A stretch of 64,000 nucleotides of DNA from Mangrovicoccus sp049603835 (GTDB lineage Bacteria; Pseudomonadota; Alphaproteobacteria; Rhodobacterales; Rhodobacteraceae): contig JBMYSZ010000015.1 in the NCBI GenBank assembly GCA_049603835.1, forward strand, positions 21,331-85,330. Reading direction: 5' to 3'. A model generated the notes under the pieces. The model did no database searches. It was not told where the DNA came from and saw only the letters and a list, made by a program, of their open reading frames with translations. The translations under genes and the position numbers were made by a program. This document shows positions 1-12,643 of this stretch, one piece after another. How positions within the stretch are numbered: position 1 is the first letter of the stretch; every line of letters begins with the position of its first letter.

Positions 1-402
1 CCCACCAATCTGTCTGAACCTTTTGCGCAATGGTATTCGGTTTGGCCCATGGCGATTTTGGGGCTTGCATTGCCTATGGTTCAACGGTCTTGGCTCTTCG
101 CTGCACTTGTGGGGCTTGGATTTTACCTGCTGAATGTTTTGGGGCATTTCTCCTTTGCACTTCCATCAATGATCGCTTGCTTCCTGTTTGCTTTGGCTAT
201 GGCTGTTCGCCTTCCTTGCACGCCGGTGATCGGCTTTCTGGGGCAGATTTCCTTTGGGATGTATTTGGTGCATCCGATTTTCCATGCTGGATTTGAGCGG
301 GCCTTCGATTTGTCCGGCGCCTCGCTTTTCTTTGCAATCGCGGGCGCTTCTGCTCTTGCCACTGCCGCGCTGCGCCCGATATTAGGGCCGAAACTTATCT
401 AG
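1..402 (+). CDS. Acyltransferase family 3 membrane protein, C-terminal part
   Basis: The reading frame is open from the first base to a stop at 402, so the N-terminus lies outside the window. The visible 133 residues are strongly hydrophobic, with about four transmembrane helices. The stretch FLGQISFGMYLVHPIF, just before the last two helices, is the usual signature near the end of acyltransferase 3 (OafA/YrhL-like) proteins, which acylate sugars of surface polysaccharides at the inner membrane. The substrate cannot be read from this fragment. Its position directly before rplJ means that rplK-rplA, the usual upstream neighbours, are not adjacent here. Confidence 0.72.
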   Translation, partial: PTNLSEPFAQWYSVWPMAILGLALPMVQRSWLFAALVGLGFYLLNVLGHFSFALPSMIACFLFALAMAVRLPCTPVIGFLGQISFGMYLVHPIFHAGFERAFDLSGASLFFAIAGASALATAALRPILGPKLI

Positions 403-785
403 GCGTCAGGTAAGACTGCTTTTTCCTTGCGAATACCCGGTGTGTTCAGGCTGCGACGCTTTGGCATCTGGAAAAATTGCGAGATGGTGGAATTTCCCCC
501 TTTCCAAGCGATGCATTCATAGCTAGGTAACGAGCTTCGCACGGTCCGAATTTTGTGACGATTCGTGCGTTCTGTCCGAGATGGAGGGTGCGTCGAGCGC
601 GATCTGCGGAAGCGGTGAACCGGGGCTTAATATTTCCTTCCTGAGATGGGTATCGAGACGTTTCTCTGAGACCGGGCTCCCCGGTTCTTGGGCGATCTGG
701 GCTCGGGACCATCACGGACCCGACCGCCGGGCTCGCCCGGCAAATATGAGCCGAGGGGGAAACCCCTCTAACTTGGAGTGAAACT
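403..785 (+). promoter_or_regulatory. Intergenic region and rplJ mRNA leader
   Basis: No gene is seen here. The second half contains a series of GC-rich hairpins expected of the L10/L12 autoregulatory leader: ACCGGG/CCCGGT (671-685), GCCGGG/CCCGGC (726-741), and GAGGGG-GAAA-CCCCTC (753-768), a perfect 6-bp stem with a GNRA tetraloop just ahead of the ribosome binding site GGAG (about 775-778). In known systems L10 or the L10-L12 complex binds such a leader to repress translation. That it does so here is inference. No convincing -35/-10 pair was found. Confidence 0.5.
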
Positions 786-1304
786 GTGGATAGAGCCCAG
801 AAAGAGCAAGTGGTCGAGGAACTCGGCCAGATCTTCGAAAGCTCTGGCGTTGTAGTGGTTGCCCACTATGCGGGTCTCACGGTTGCCGAAATGCAGGATC
901 TTCGTGGGCGCATGCGCGCTGTCGAGGCATCCGTGCGTGTTGCCAAGAACCGGCTCGCCAAGATCGCCCTGAAGGGTCGCCCTGCGGAAGCAATGGGTGA
1001 TCTGCTGACGGGTATGACTGTGCTGTCCTATTCCGAGGATCCTGTGGCTGCGGCCAAGGCTGCCGAGGATTTCGCCAAAGGGAACGATAAATTCGTGATC
1101 CTTGGCGGCGCAATGGGCGACACTGTTCTGGACCGTGCCGGTGTTGAAGCCGTCTCCAAAATGCCGTCCCGCGAGGAGCTTATCGCCTCCATCGTTGGCT
1201 GCATTGGGGCACCTGCTTCCAATATCGCCGGTGCAATTGGCGCGCCTGCAAGCAATATCGCTGGCATTCTTTCGACAATCGAGGAGCGCGGCGAGGCCGC
1301 GTGA
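786..1304 (+). CDS. rplJ: 50S ribosomal protein L10
   Basis: L10 anchors the L7/L12 stalk to the 23S rRNA GTPase centre. The protein has 172 residues, normal for the family, and starts DRAQKEQVVEEL with the typical VVVAHYAGLTV segment near residue 25. The start codon is GTG, placed by the upstream GGAG. The C-terminal stalk-binding helix carries a tandem 11-residue repeat, GAPASNIAGAI at 141-151 followed by GAPASNIAGIL at 152-162. This would be consistent with a duplicated L12 contact site. rplL follows 65 bases downstream, so the two are probably cotranscribed and controlled by the leader. Confidence 0.97.
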   Translation: MDRAQKEQVVEELGQIFESSGVVVVAHYAGLTVAEMQDLRGRMRAVEASVRVAKNRLAKIALKGRPAEAMGDLLTGMTVLSYSEDPVAAAKAAEDFAKGNDKFVILGGAMGDTVLDRAGVEAVSKMPSREELIASIVGCIGAPASNIAGAIGAPASNIAGILSTIEERGEAA

Positions 1305-1369
1305 CGCTGGACCCGTGTGGGGTTGTAATCCTGCACGTTGGAACACACTTAGAGAAACGGAACTGAGAA

Positions 1370-1753
1370 ATGGCTGATCTTAAAGCACTCGCAGAGCAAA
1401 TCGTTGGTTTGACCCTGCTCGAAGCACAAGAACTGAAAACCATCCTGAAGGATGAGTATGGCATCGAGCCCGCAGCTGGCGGCGCTGTGATGATGGCTGG
1501 CCCGGCAGGCGGTGACGCCGGCGGCGCAGCTGAAGAAGAGAAAACTGAATTTGACGTGATCCTGAAATCCGCCGGTGGCGAGAAAATCAAGGTCATCAAA
1601 GAAGTTCGCGGCATCACCGGTCTTGGCCTGAAAGAAGCGAAAGCTCTGGTCGAAGAAGGCGGCAAAGCTGTTAAAGAAGGTGTCGACAAAGCAGAAGCTG
1701 AAGACATCAAAGCGAAGCTCGAAGCGGTTGGCGCTGAAATCGAGCTGAAGTAA
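1370..1753 (+). CDS. rplL: 50S ribosomal protein L7/L12
   Basis: This is the stalk protein that recruits and stimulates translational GTPases. Its 127 residues are the usual length: an N-terminal dimerisation region, a hinge rich in Ala and Gly around residues 37-53, and the compact C-terminal domain with the conserved KIKVIKEVRGITGLGLKEAK motif. It lies between rplJ and rpoB in the classical order. About 245 bases separate it from rpoB; this gap has no obvious gene and may hold an attenuator that tunes rpoBC expression, although no clean terminator was identified. Confidence 0.98.
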   Translation: MADLKALAEQIVGLTLLEAQELKTILKDEYGIEPAAGGAVMMAGPAGGDAGGAAEEEKTEFDVILKSAGGEKIKVIKEVRGITGLGLKEAKALVEEGGKAVKEGVDKAEAEDIKAKLEAVGAEIELK

Positions 1754-1998
1754 TCGCGCGCGCGGCGGTTGCGCTGCGCCTGTTGATTTGAATTTGGCTG
1801 GTTCCGGTATTGTGCCGGGGCCAGCCATCCGCGTCTTGGGCAGGGCCTCTGAAATGGGGTTTTGCCCAGGGTGCGGATTGGTCGAGCGGCCCTCTTCGGG
1901 AGGGGGGCCAAGGATGGACCAGACCCCCTGCTTTCGAGGCCCCGCCCGGCTGCCCCACCGGAGCGCGTGCCAGCGAAACATGAAAGGTGACAGCGCGC

Positions 1999-4900
1999 AT
2001 GGCTCAGTCCTTCCTTGGCCAGAAACGACTTCGCAAATACTATGGACGCATTCGGGAAGTATTGGATCTGCCCGATTTGATCGGCGTCCAGAAAAGTTCC
2101 TATGATTTATTTCTTCGCTCTGGCGATAGTGAAACCCCGCTTGACGGCGAGGGGATCATGGGTGTTTTCCAATCGGTCTTTCCGATCAAGGATTTCAACG
2201 AAACGGCAATTTTGGAGTTCGTAAAATACGAGCTGGAAAAGCCGAAATATGACGTTGAAGAATGTCAGCAGCGCGACATGACCTATAGCGCGCCTCTGAA
2301 GGTGACTTTGCGTCTCATCGTATTTGATGTGGATGAAGACACCGGCGCGAAATCGGTCAAGGACATCAAAGAACAAGATGTCTTTATGGGCGACATGCCT
2401 TTGATGACCCCGAATGGCACATTTGTTGTGAACGGCACCGAGCGGGTGATCGTTTCTCAGATGCACCGGTCGCCGGGTGTGTTCTTTGACCATGACAAAG
2501 GCAAAACCCATGCCTCGGGTAAGCTGCTCTTTGCGTGCCGGATTATTCCGTATCGCGGCTCTTGGCTCGATTTCGAGTTTGACGCCAAGGATATCGTCTT
2601 TGCCCGTATCGACCGTCGCCGGAAATTGCCGGTCACCACGCTGCTTTACGCGCTTGGCCTGGACCAAGAAGGCATCTGTGACGCCTATTACGATACGGTC
2701 AATTTCTCGCTGGACGGCCATCGCGGCTGGGTGACGAAATTCTTCCCTGAGCGGGTGAAGGGCACGCGTCCGACTTATGACCTGATCGATGCGGCCACTG
2801 GCGAAGTGATCGCAGAGGCGGGCAAGAAAGTAACTCCGCGCGCAGTGAAGAAGCTGGTCGAAGAGGGGACTGTTACCGATCTGCTCGTACCTTTTGATCA
2901 TATCATTGGCCGTTTCGTTGCCAAAGATATCATCAATGAAGAAACCGGCGCGATCTATGTGGAAGCGGGCGATGAGCTGACTGTCGAATATGACAAAGAC
3001 GGCGAAATCATCGGCGGCACGCTGAAAGACCTGATGGATGCGGGCATCACGGATATCCCGGTGCTCGATATCGATAACATCAATGTCGGCCCCTATATGC
3101 GCAACACCATGGCCACCGATAAAAACATGAACCGCGAAAGCGCGCTCATGGATATTTATCGCGTCATGCGTCCGGGCGAGCCGCCGACCGTTGAAGCGGC
3201 CTCTGCTCTGTTTGATACGCTGTTCTTCGATAGCGAGCGCTATGATCTCTCGGCTGTTGGCCGAGTGAAAATGAATATGCGTCTGGCTCTGGATGCGCCG
3301 GATACAATGCGGACCTTGCGCAAAGAAGACATCATTTCCTGCATCAAAGCGCTGGTCGAGCTGCGCGATGGCAAGGGCGAGGTCGATGATATTGACCACC
3401 TGGGCAATCGTCGTGTTCGCTCCGTTGGCGAGCTGATGGAAAACCAGTACCGCGTTGGTCTGTTGCGGATGGAGCGTGCGATCAAAGAGCGTATGTCCAG
3501 CGTCGAAATTGACACGGTCATGCCGCAAGACCTGATCAATGCGAAACCGGCTGCCGCAGCGGTGCGTGAATTCTTTGGCTCTTCGCAGCTGTCGCAATTC
3601 ATGGACCAAACTAACCCGCTTTCGGAAGTCACCCATAAACGCCGTCTTTCGGCGCTTGGGCCGGGCGGTCTGACCCGCGAGCGTGCTGGCTTTGAGGTGC
3701 GCGACGTTCACCCGACCCATTATGGCCGGATGTGTCCGATTGAAACGCCGGAAGGTCCGAATATTGGTCTGATCAACTCGCTGGCGACGTTTGCGCGTGT
3801 CAACAAATATGGCTTTATCGAAACGCCTTATCGTAAGGTTATCGATGGTCAGGTGACAGATGACGTAAGCTACATGTCCGCCACCGAAGAGATGCGGCAT
3901 ACTGTGGCTCAGGCCAATGCGAAGCTCGATGGTGAAGGCCGGTTCATCAATGACCTGGTCTCGACCCGGAAGTCGGGCGAATATATGCTCAACCCGCCAG
4001 AAGTGGTGGATTTGATCGACGTTTCGCCCAAGCAGTTGGTCTCGGTTGCGGCCTCGCTTATTCCGTTCTTGGAAAATGACGACGCGAACCGGGCTCTGAT
4101 GGGGTCGAACATGCAACGTCAGGCTGTTCCGCTTCTGCAAGCCACCGCGCCGCTTGTTGGCACGGGGATCGAGCAGGTCGTCGCCCGCGATAGTGGTGCG
4201 GCGATCATGGCGAAACGCGGCGGGATCATCGACCAGGTTGACGCAACCCGGATCGTTGTGCGCGCGACAGATAACCTAGAGCCGGGCGATCCGGGCGTGG
4301 ATATCTATCGTATGCGGAAATTCCAGCGCTCGAACCAGAATACCTGCATCAACCAGCGTCCGCTGGTGAAAGTGGGTGATCGGGTCAGCAAGGGCGAAGT
4401 GATTGCCGATGGTCCGTCCACCGATATGGGGGAACTGGCGCTTGGCAAAAACGTCATCGTCGCCTTCATGCCGTGGAATGGCTATAACTACGAAGATAGT
4501 ATCCTGATTTCCGAGCGTATTGTTCGCGACGACGTCTTCACCTCGGTGCATATTGAAGAATTCGAAGTCGCCGCACGGGACACCAAGCTTGGGCCCGAGG
4601 AAATCACCCGCGATATCCCGAATGTCGGCGAAGAAGCTCTGCGCAATCTCGACGAGGCGGGGATCGTTTATATCGGTGCCGAAGTTGGCCCTGGCGACAT
4701 CTTGGTGGGTAAAATCACCCCCAAAGGCGAAAGCCCGATGACCCCAGAGGAAAAACTTCTGCGCGCGATTTTCGGCGAAAAGGCCTCGGATGTGCGTGAT
4801 ACCTCCCTGCGCTTGCCGCCGGGGGATTACGGGACCATCGTGGAAGTTCGCGTCTTTAACCGCCATGGTGTGGATAAAGATGAGCGGGCGATTCAGATCG

Positions 4901-6135
4901 AGCGGGAAGAGGTCGAAAGCCTGTCGCGCGACCGTGATGACGAGCTGGCGATCCTGGACCGCAACATCTATGCGCGTCTGAAGGAAATGATCCTGGGCAA
5001 AGTGGCTGTCAAAGGTCCGCGCGGGGTTATGGCTGGTGGCGTGATCACCGAAGATCTCTTGGCGAGCCTGTCCAAAGGTCAGTGGTGGCAGCTTGCCCTC
5101 GAAGAAGAAGCAGAGGCCCAGATGGTCGAAGCTTTGAACGCGCAATATGAGGCCCAGAAACGGGCTCTTGACGCGCGCTTTGAGGATAAGGTCGAAAAAG
5201 TCCGCCGTGGCGATGATCTGCCGCCGGGTGTGATGAAAATGGTCAAAGTCTTTGTCGCGGTGAAGCGTAAGCTGCAGCCGGGAGATAAGATGGCCGGTCG
5301 TCACGGCAACAAAGGGGTTATCTCCCGCGTTGTTCCCATGGAAGACATGCCCTTCCTGTCCGATGGCACCCCGGTTGATTTCGTGCTGAACCCGCTGGGC
5401 GTTCCGTCGCGGATGAATGTCGGTCAGATTTTGGAAACCCATATGGGCTGGGCCTCGCGCGGCTTGGGGATCCAGATCGATGAAGCGCTCAATGAGTACC
5501 GCTATTCTGGCGATCTCACACCTGTGCGGGATGCGATGAAATTCGTCTATGGCGATGAAGTCTATGACGAAGGCATCGCGGATATGGATGATACCGAATT
5601 GCTGGAAGCAGCCGGTAATGTCCGGGGCGGTGTGCCGATTGCGACCCCTGTTTTCGACGGGGCGAAGGAAGCGGAAATCAATGATGCGCTGGTGCGAGCC
5701 GGTTTCTCCACCTCGGGTCAGTCGGATCTATTCGACGGGCGTACAGGCGAGAAATTCAGCCGTCAGGTAACTGTGGGCGTGAAATATCTGCTCAAGCTTC
5801 ACCACTTGGTTGATGACAAAATCCACGCGCGGTCCACTGGCCCGTACAGCTTGGTCACCCAGCAGCCGCTGGGCGGTAAGGCGCAGTTCGGCGGTCAGCG
5901 TTTCGGGGAAATGGAGGTTTGGGCTCTGGAAGCTTACGGCGCTGCATACACCCTGCAAGAAATGCTGACGGTGAAGTCGGATGACGTGGCAGGCCGGACC
6001 AAGGTCTATGAAAGCATCGTGAAGGGCGAGGATAATTTTGAAGCCGGCGTGCCGGAATCCTTCAATGTTCTCGTCAAAGAGGTCCGGGGTCTGGGCCTCA
6101 ATATGGAACTCCTGGACGCAGAGGATGCCGAATAA
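1999..6135 (+). CDS. rpoB: RNA polymerase beta subunit
   Basis: This is the catalytic beta subunit of RNA polymerase. The ATG at 1999 (MAQSFLGQKRLRKYYG) is chosen over an in-frame GTG at 1987 because it matches the family start and AAAGGTGA sits at a proper distance. It gives 1378 residues, usual for alphaproteobacteria. The rifampicin pocket (about residues 525-555, SSQLSQFMDQTNPLSEVTHK) has wild-type residues, including Asp536 and His546, so the sequence predicts rifampicin sensitivity. The C-terminal clamp segment (FGEMEVWALEAYGAAYTLQE) is intact. rpoC follows after 84 bases that contain a repeat pair. Confidence 0.99.
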   Translation: MAQSFLGQKRLRKYYGRIREVLDLPDLIGVQKSSYDLFLRSGDSETPLDGEGIMGVFQSVFPIKDFNETAILEFVKYELEKPKYDVEECQQRDMTYSAPLKVTLRLIVFDVDEDTGAKSVKDIKEQDVFMGDMPLMTPNGTFVVNGTERVIVSQMHRSPGVFFDHDKGKTHASGKLLFACRIIPYRGSWLDFEFDAKDIVFARIDRRRKLPVTTLLYALGLDQEGICDAYYDTVNFSLDGHRGWVTKFFPERVKGTRPTYDLIDAATGEVIAEAGKKVTPRAVKKLVEEGTVTDLLVPFDHIIGRFVAKDIINEETGAIYVEAGDELTVEYDKDGEIIGGTLKDLMDAGITDIPVLDIDNINVGPYMRNTMATDKNMNRESALMDIYRVMRPGEPPTVEAASALFDTLFFDSERYDLSAVGRVKMNMRLALDAPDTMRTLRKEDIISCIKALVELRDGKGEVDDIDHLGNRRVRSVGELMENQYRVGLLRMERAIKERMSSVEIDTVMPQDLINAKPAAAAVREFFGSSQLSQFMDQTNPLSEVTHKRRLSALGPGGLTRERAGFEVRDVHPTHYGRMCPIETPEGPNIGLINSLATFARVNKYGFIETPYRKVIDGQVTDDVSYMSATEEMRHTVAQANAKLDGEGRFINDLVSTRKSGEYMLNPPEVVDLIDVSPKQLVSVAASLIPFLENDDANRALMGSNMQRQAVPLLQATAPLVGTGIEQVVARDSGAAIMAKRGGIIDQVDATRIVVRATDNLEPGDPGVDIYRMRKFQRSNQNTCINQRPLVKVGDRVSKGEVIADGPSTDMGELALGKNVIVAFMPWNGYNYEDSILISERIVRDDVFTSVHIEEFEVAARDTKLGPEEITRDIPNVGEEALRNLDEAGIVYIGAEVGPGDILVGKITPKGESPMTPEEKLLRAIFGEKASDVRDTSLRLPPGDYGTIVEVRVFNRHGVDKDERAIQIEREEVESLSRDRDDELAILDRNIYARLKEMILGKVAVKGPRGVMAGGVITEDLLASLSKGQWWQLALEEEAEAQMVEALNAQYEAQKRALDARFEDKVEKVRRGDDLPPGVMKMVKVFVAVKRKLQPGDKMAGRHGNKGVISRVVPMEDMPFLSDGTPVDFVLNPLGVPSRMNVGQILETHMGWASRGLGIQIDEALNEYRYSGDLTPVRDAMKFVYGDEVYDEGIADMDDTELLEAAGNVRGGVPIATPVFDGAKEAEINDALVRAGFSTSGQSDLFDGRTGEKFSRQVTVGVKYLLKLHHLVDDKIHARSTGPYSLVTQQPLGGKAQFGGQRFGEMEVWALEAYGAAYTLQEMLTVKSDDVAGRTKVYESIVKGEDNFEAGVPESFNVLVKEVRGLGLNMELLDAEDAE

Positions 6136-6136
6136 C

Positions 6137-6191
6137 GGTGGGCTTAAGCCCACCCTACTCTTCGTGGTGTAGGGTGGGCAATTTGCCCACC
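6137..6191. repeat. Inverted pair of REP-like palindromes between rpoB and rpoC
   Basis: Two copies of the GTAGGGTGGGC...GCCCACC element lie in opposite orientation (6137-6158 reverse, 6169-6191 forward). Each copy is itself a hairpin, and the pair can fold into one stem of about 22 bp with the loop TCTTCGTGGT. It begins two bases after the rpoB stop codon. In the transcript it would form a strong structure between the two polymerase genes. No T-run follows, so it is not a simple terminator. Confidence 0.85.
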
Positions 6192-6219
6192 GCCTCTGCC
6201 CATTTTCAAGGATTGCCCA

Positions 6220-10512
<4,293 letters not shown>

Positions 10513-10535
10513 GCGTTTAGACGCGACTGAAAACG

Positions 10536-10572
10536 GGGGCTGCCGGTGCGACACTGGCGGCCCCTTTTTTTT
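10536..10572 (+). terminator. Rho-independent terminator after rpoC
   Basis: A 9-bp stem, GGGGCTGCC (10536-10544) with GGCGGCCCC (10556-10564) including one G-U pair, is followed directly by eight T residues. It closes the rplJL-rpoBC operon. Confidence 0.9.
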
Positions 10573-10675
10573 GTGGAAATGACATACTGTTTCGGGAAAT
10601 TATGACTTTGTTACCCTTGAGAGGAAGCTATAAGCGTCCTCAACAGTTTAAGTATGAAATAAAGGGGCTGGCAGA

Positions 10676-11323
10676 ATGCTTCAGTTGAGAAAGACACTCG
10701 CGCTAATTCTGATACTTGCAGCAGGGCAAGCATCGGCAAATTCGTGCAATGATAATCTAGAACGCATGATGCAAAATATGTGTGGGGATTTTGCGACGAC
10801 AGCAGGGGGCCGCGCGGTTCAGCAAGTCGAGGCAGCGGTTCAGGCGAATTTCAGCAATGCGCTATTGCGCTTCATTGGTGCCGATGTGAGCGGGGGCGCG
10901 CAAGCCGCTTATGCAAATGCGCAAGACCGCTGGGAGGGTTACCCCCAGGATCAGATCCGGGCGATTCAAGAAGAGATCCGAGCTTGTAAGCTGCAAGCCG
11001 CGCAAATGTTTGCGGATCAGTTCTGCTCGACCGCGCCGAATACCAGCACCCCTGTTTCAAGCGCGCCGCAGCAAAGCCAGGCTGGCGCAGATTGGATCGC
11101 GGCGGTTATTCGGGATGATGACGGATATACCAATGTCCGCCAGGGACCTAGCACTAGTTTTCCAATTGTGAGCCCGATCAATGACGGTACGATCTTTGCG
11201 GTGCAGCCCAGTGGCGAACGTTGGTGGAAAATCCGCTTTGCCTATGCGCCGGAATATCGCCGTGCGCCCAGCGAGGTGATCGAAGGCTATATGCATGTCT
11301 CTCGCATCCAGGCTTTGCATTAA
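10676..11323 (+). CDS. Secreted SH3-domain (SH3b) protein
   Basis: The protein has 215 residues with a clear signal peptide (hydrophobic LALILILAAG, cleavage near ASA-N). The central part is helical and cysteine-containing without a recognised family. The C-terminal part from about residue 140 resembles a bacterial SH3 domain (YTNVRQGPSTSFPIVSPINDG ... WWKIRF ... GYMHVSRI). Such domains in periplasmic proteins often bind peptidoglycan. AAGGGG precedes the ATG. It sits alone between the rpoC terminator and its own terminator, so it is an independent unit placed between two essential operons. The function is unknown. Confidence 0.75.
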   Translation: MLQLRKTLALILILAAGQASANSCNDNLERMMQNMCGDFATTAGGRAVQQVEAAVQANFSNALLRFIGADVSGGAQAAYANAQDRWEGYPQDQIRAIQEEIRACKLQAAQMFADQFCSTAPNTSTPVSSAPQQSQAGADWIAAVIRDDDGYTNVRQGPSTSFPIVSPINDGTIFAVQPSGERWWKIRFAYAPEYRRAPSEVIEGYMHVSRIQALH

Positions 11324-11372
11324 GACCGCCACTTATACGGGCCCGCTCTGTCGGAGCCTGTGAGACAGACGG

Positions 11373-11407
11373 AAAACGCAGCCCCCGACTGCTGCGTTTT
11401 CTATTTT
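11373..11407 (+). terminator. Terminator after the SH3-domain gene
   Basis: A perfect 10-bp stem, AAAACGCAGC (11373-11382) with GCTGCGTTTT (11391-11400), has an 8-base loop and continues into a T-rich tract. Confidence 0.85.
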
Positions 11408-11475
11408 GATTCCTCGTCGTTTCGCCCCTAAAAGGGCAGGGGGCAGAGTAATCCACAGCTAAGCCCCGCTTCTTG

Positions 11476-11504
11476 TTGACAAGCCTGGCGACTCTGCATA
11501 TACG
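11476..11504 (+). promoter_or_regulatory. Sigma-70 promoter of the rpsL-rpsG-fusA(-tuf) operon
   Basis: A consensus -35 TTGACA (11476-11481) and a near-consensus -10 TATACG (11499-11504) are separated by exactly 17 bases. Transcription would start near 11511, leaving a leader of about 235 bases before rpsL. The leader holds GC-rich inverted segments but no gene I can support. Confidence 0.75.
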
Positions 11505-11745
11505 CCGCCCAATCGCGTTGGGCGTTTTGCGCCTTCGACGCTTTCCATCGATGTAAGCGGTCATGATCCGGGCCCTAGAAAGCTCCGATCCTCTGAGGAC
11601 CCACCGTGGCGTGCCCGGCTTTCGGGACGGTGCGGTTTTTGCGCTTTTTCCGGGCGACCGGTCAAGGCGACTCAGGGACCCAACGCACGGGTTGGTGCGC
11701 GAGAGACGACGAACAGAAACTGAGCAAAGCGGAGAAGACCCCGGA

Positions 11746-12117
11746 ATGCCAACTATTCAACAGCTGATCCGCAAGCCGCGGCAGCCTAAAATCAAGCGCT
11801 CCAAGTCGCAGCACTTGGAATCTTGCCCTCAGAAGCGCGGCGTTTGCACACGCGTTTACACCACCACTCCGAAAAAGCCGAACTCGGCGATGCGGAAAGT
11901 GGCCAAGGTGCGTTTGACCAATGGTTACGAAGTGATCAGCTATATCCCGGGTGAAAGCCACAACCTGCAAGAGCACTCTGTTGTTCTGATCCGTGGCGGC
12001 CGGGTAAAAGACCTTCCGGGTGTGCGTTACCACATTCTGCGCGGTGTTCTGGATACCCAGGGCGTCAAAGATCGTAAGCAGCGTCGCTCCAAATACGGCG
12101 CGAAGCGTCCTAAGTAA
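11746..12117 (+). CDS. rpsL: 30S ribosomal protein S12
   Basis: S12 lies at the decoding centre and controls translational accuracy. The family start MPTIQQLIRKPR is at 11746, giving the standard 123 residues; an in-frame ATG at 11563 would add 61 non-homologous residues and is rejected. The TPKKPNSAMRKVAKV segment and the VKDLPGVRYH loop are wild type, so no streptomycin-resistance substitution is visible. It is the first gene of the str operon, followed after 21 bases by rpsG. Confidence 0.98.
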   Translation: MPTIQQLIRKPRQPKIKRSKSQHLESCPQKRGVCTRVYTTTPKKPNSAMRKVAKVRLTNGYEVISYIPGESHNLQEHSVVLIRGGRVKDLPGVRYHILRGVLDTQGVKDRKQRRSKYGAKRPK

Positions 12118-12138
12118 GATCAAGAAGAGGATAGCCCT

Positions 12139-12609
12139 ATGTCCCGCCGTCACGCCGCTGAGAAGCGCGAAGTTCTACCTGACGCCAAATTCGGCGATAA
12201 GGTTCTGACAAAATTCATGAACAATCTGATGATCGACGGTAAGAAGTCGGTTGCAGAGAAAATCGTCTACAACGCTTTTGATCGCGTTGAAGGCAAGCTC
12301 AAGCGCGCCCCTGTGGAAGTCTTCCACGAAGCGCTCGACAATATTAAGCCCTCGGTTGAGGTGCGCTCCCGCCGTGTTGGTGGTGCGACCTATCAGGTGC
12401 CTGTCGAAGTGCGCCCCGAGCGTCGCGAAGCACTGGCAATCCGTTGGTTGATCGCCGCTGCCCGTAACCGTAACGAGAACACGATGGAAGAGCGCCTGGC
12501 AGGTGAACTTCTTGACGCAATGAATTCTCGTGGCACTGCGGTTAAGAAGCGCGAAGACACCCATAAGATGGCTGAGGCGAACAAAGCCTTCAGCCATTAT
12601 CGCTGGTAA
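12139..12609 (+). CDS. rpsG: 30S ribosomal protein S7
   Basis: S7 nucleates assembly of the 30S head and contacts E-site tRNA. The 156 residues begin MSRRHAAEKREVLPDAKFGD and include the conserved GGATYQVPVEVRPERREALAIRWL block in the middle. AAGAGGA precedes the ATG. It is flanked by rpsL and fusA in the usual order. In E. coli S7 is the translational repressor of this operon; whether that applies here is not visible. Confidence 0.98.
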   Translation: MSRRHAAEKREVLPDAKFGDKVLTKFMNNLMIDGKKSVAEKIVYNAFDRVEGKLKRAPVEVFHEALDNIKPSVEVRSRRVGGATYQVPVEVRPERREALAIRWLIAAARNRNENTMEERLAGELLDAMNSRGTAVKKREDTHKMAEANKAFSHYRW

Positions 12610-12643
12610 AAATTGAACCTCCACGCCTGAAGGACACTCCCCC

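Noticed and set aside
786..1304. The tandem GAPASNIAG repeat in L10 as a novel feature
   Set aside because: I recall similar C-terminal repeats in L10 of related bacteria; it is probably family-typical, so it is noted only in the annotation.
2107..4140. Long open frame (677 codons) antisense to rpoB
   Set aside because: It mirrors the strongly codon-biased rpoB frame, lacks a ribosome binding site and resembles no protein family.
11563..11745. In-frame N-terminal extension of rpsL
   Set aside because: S12 starts at MPTIQQ in all relatives; the extra 61 residues lie in the mRNA leader and have no family support.
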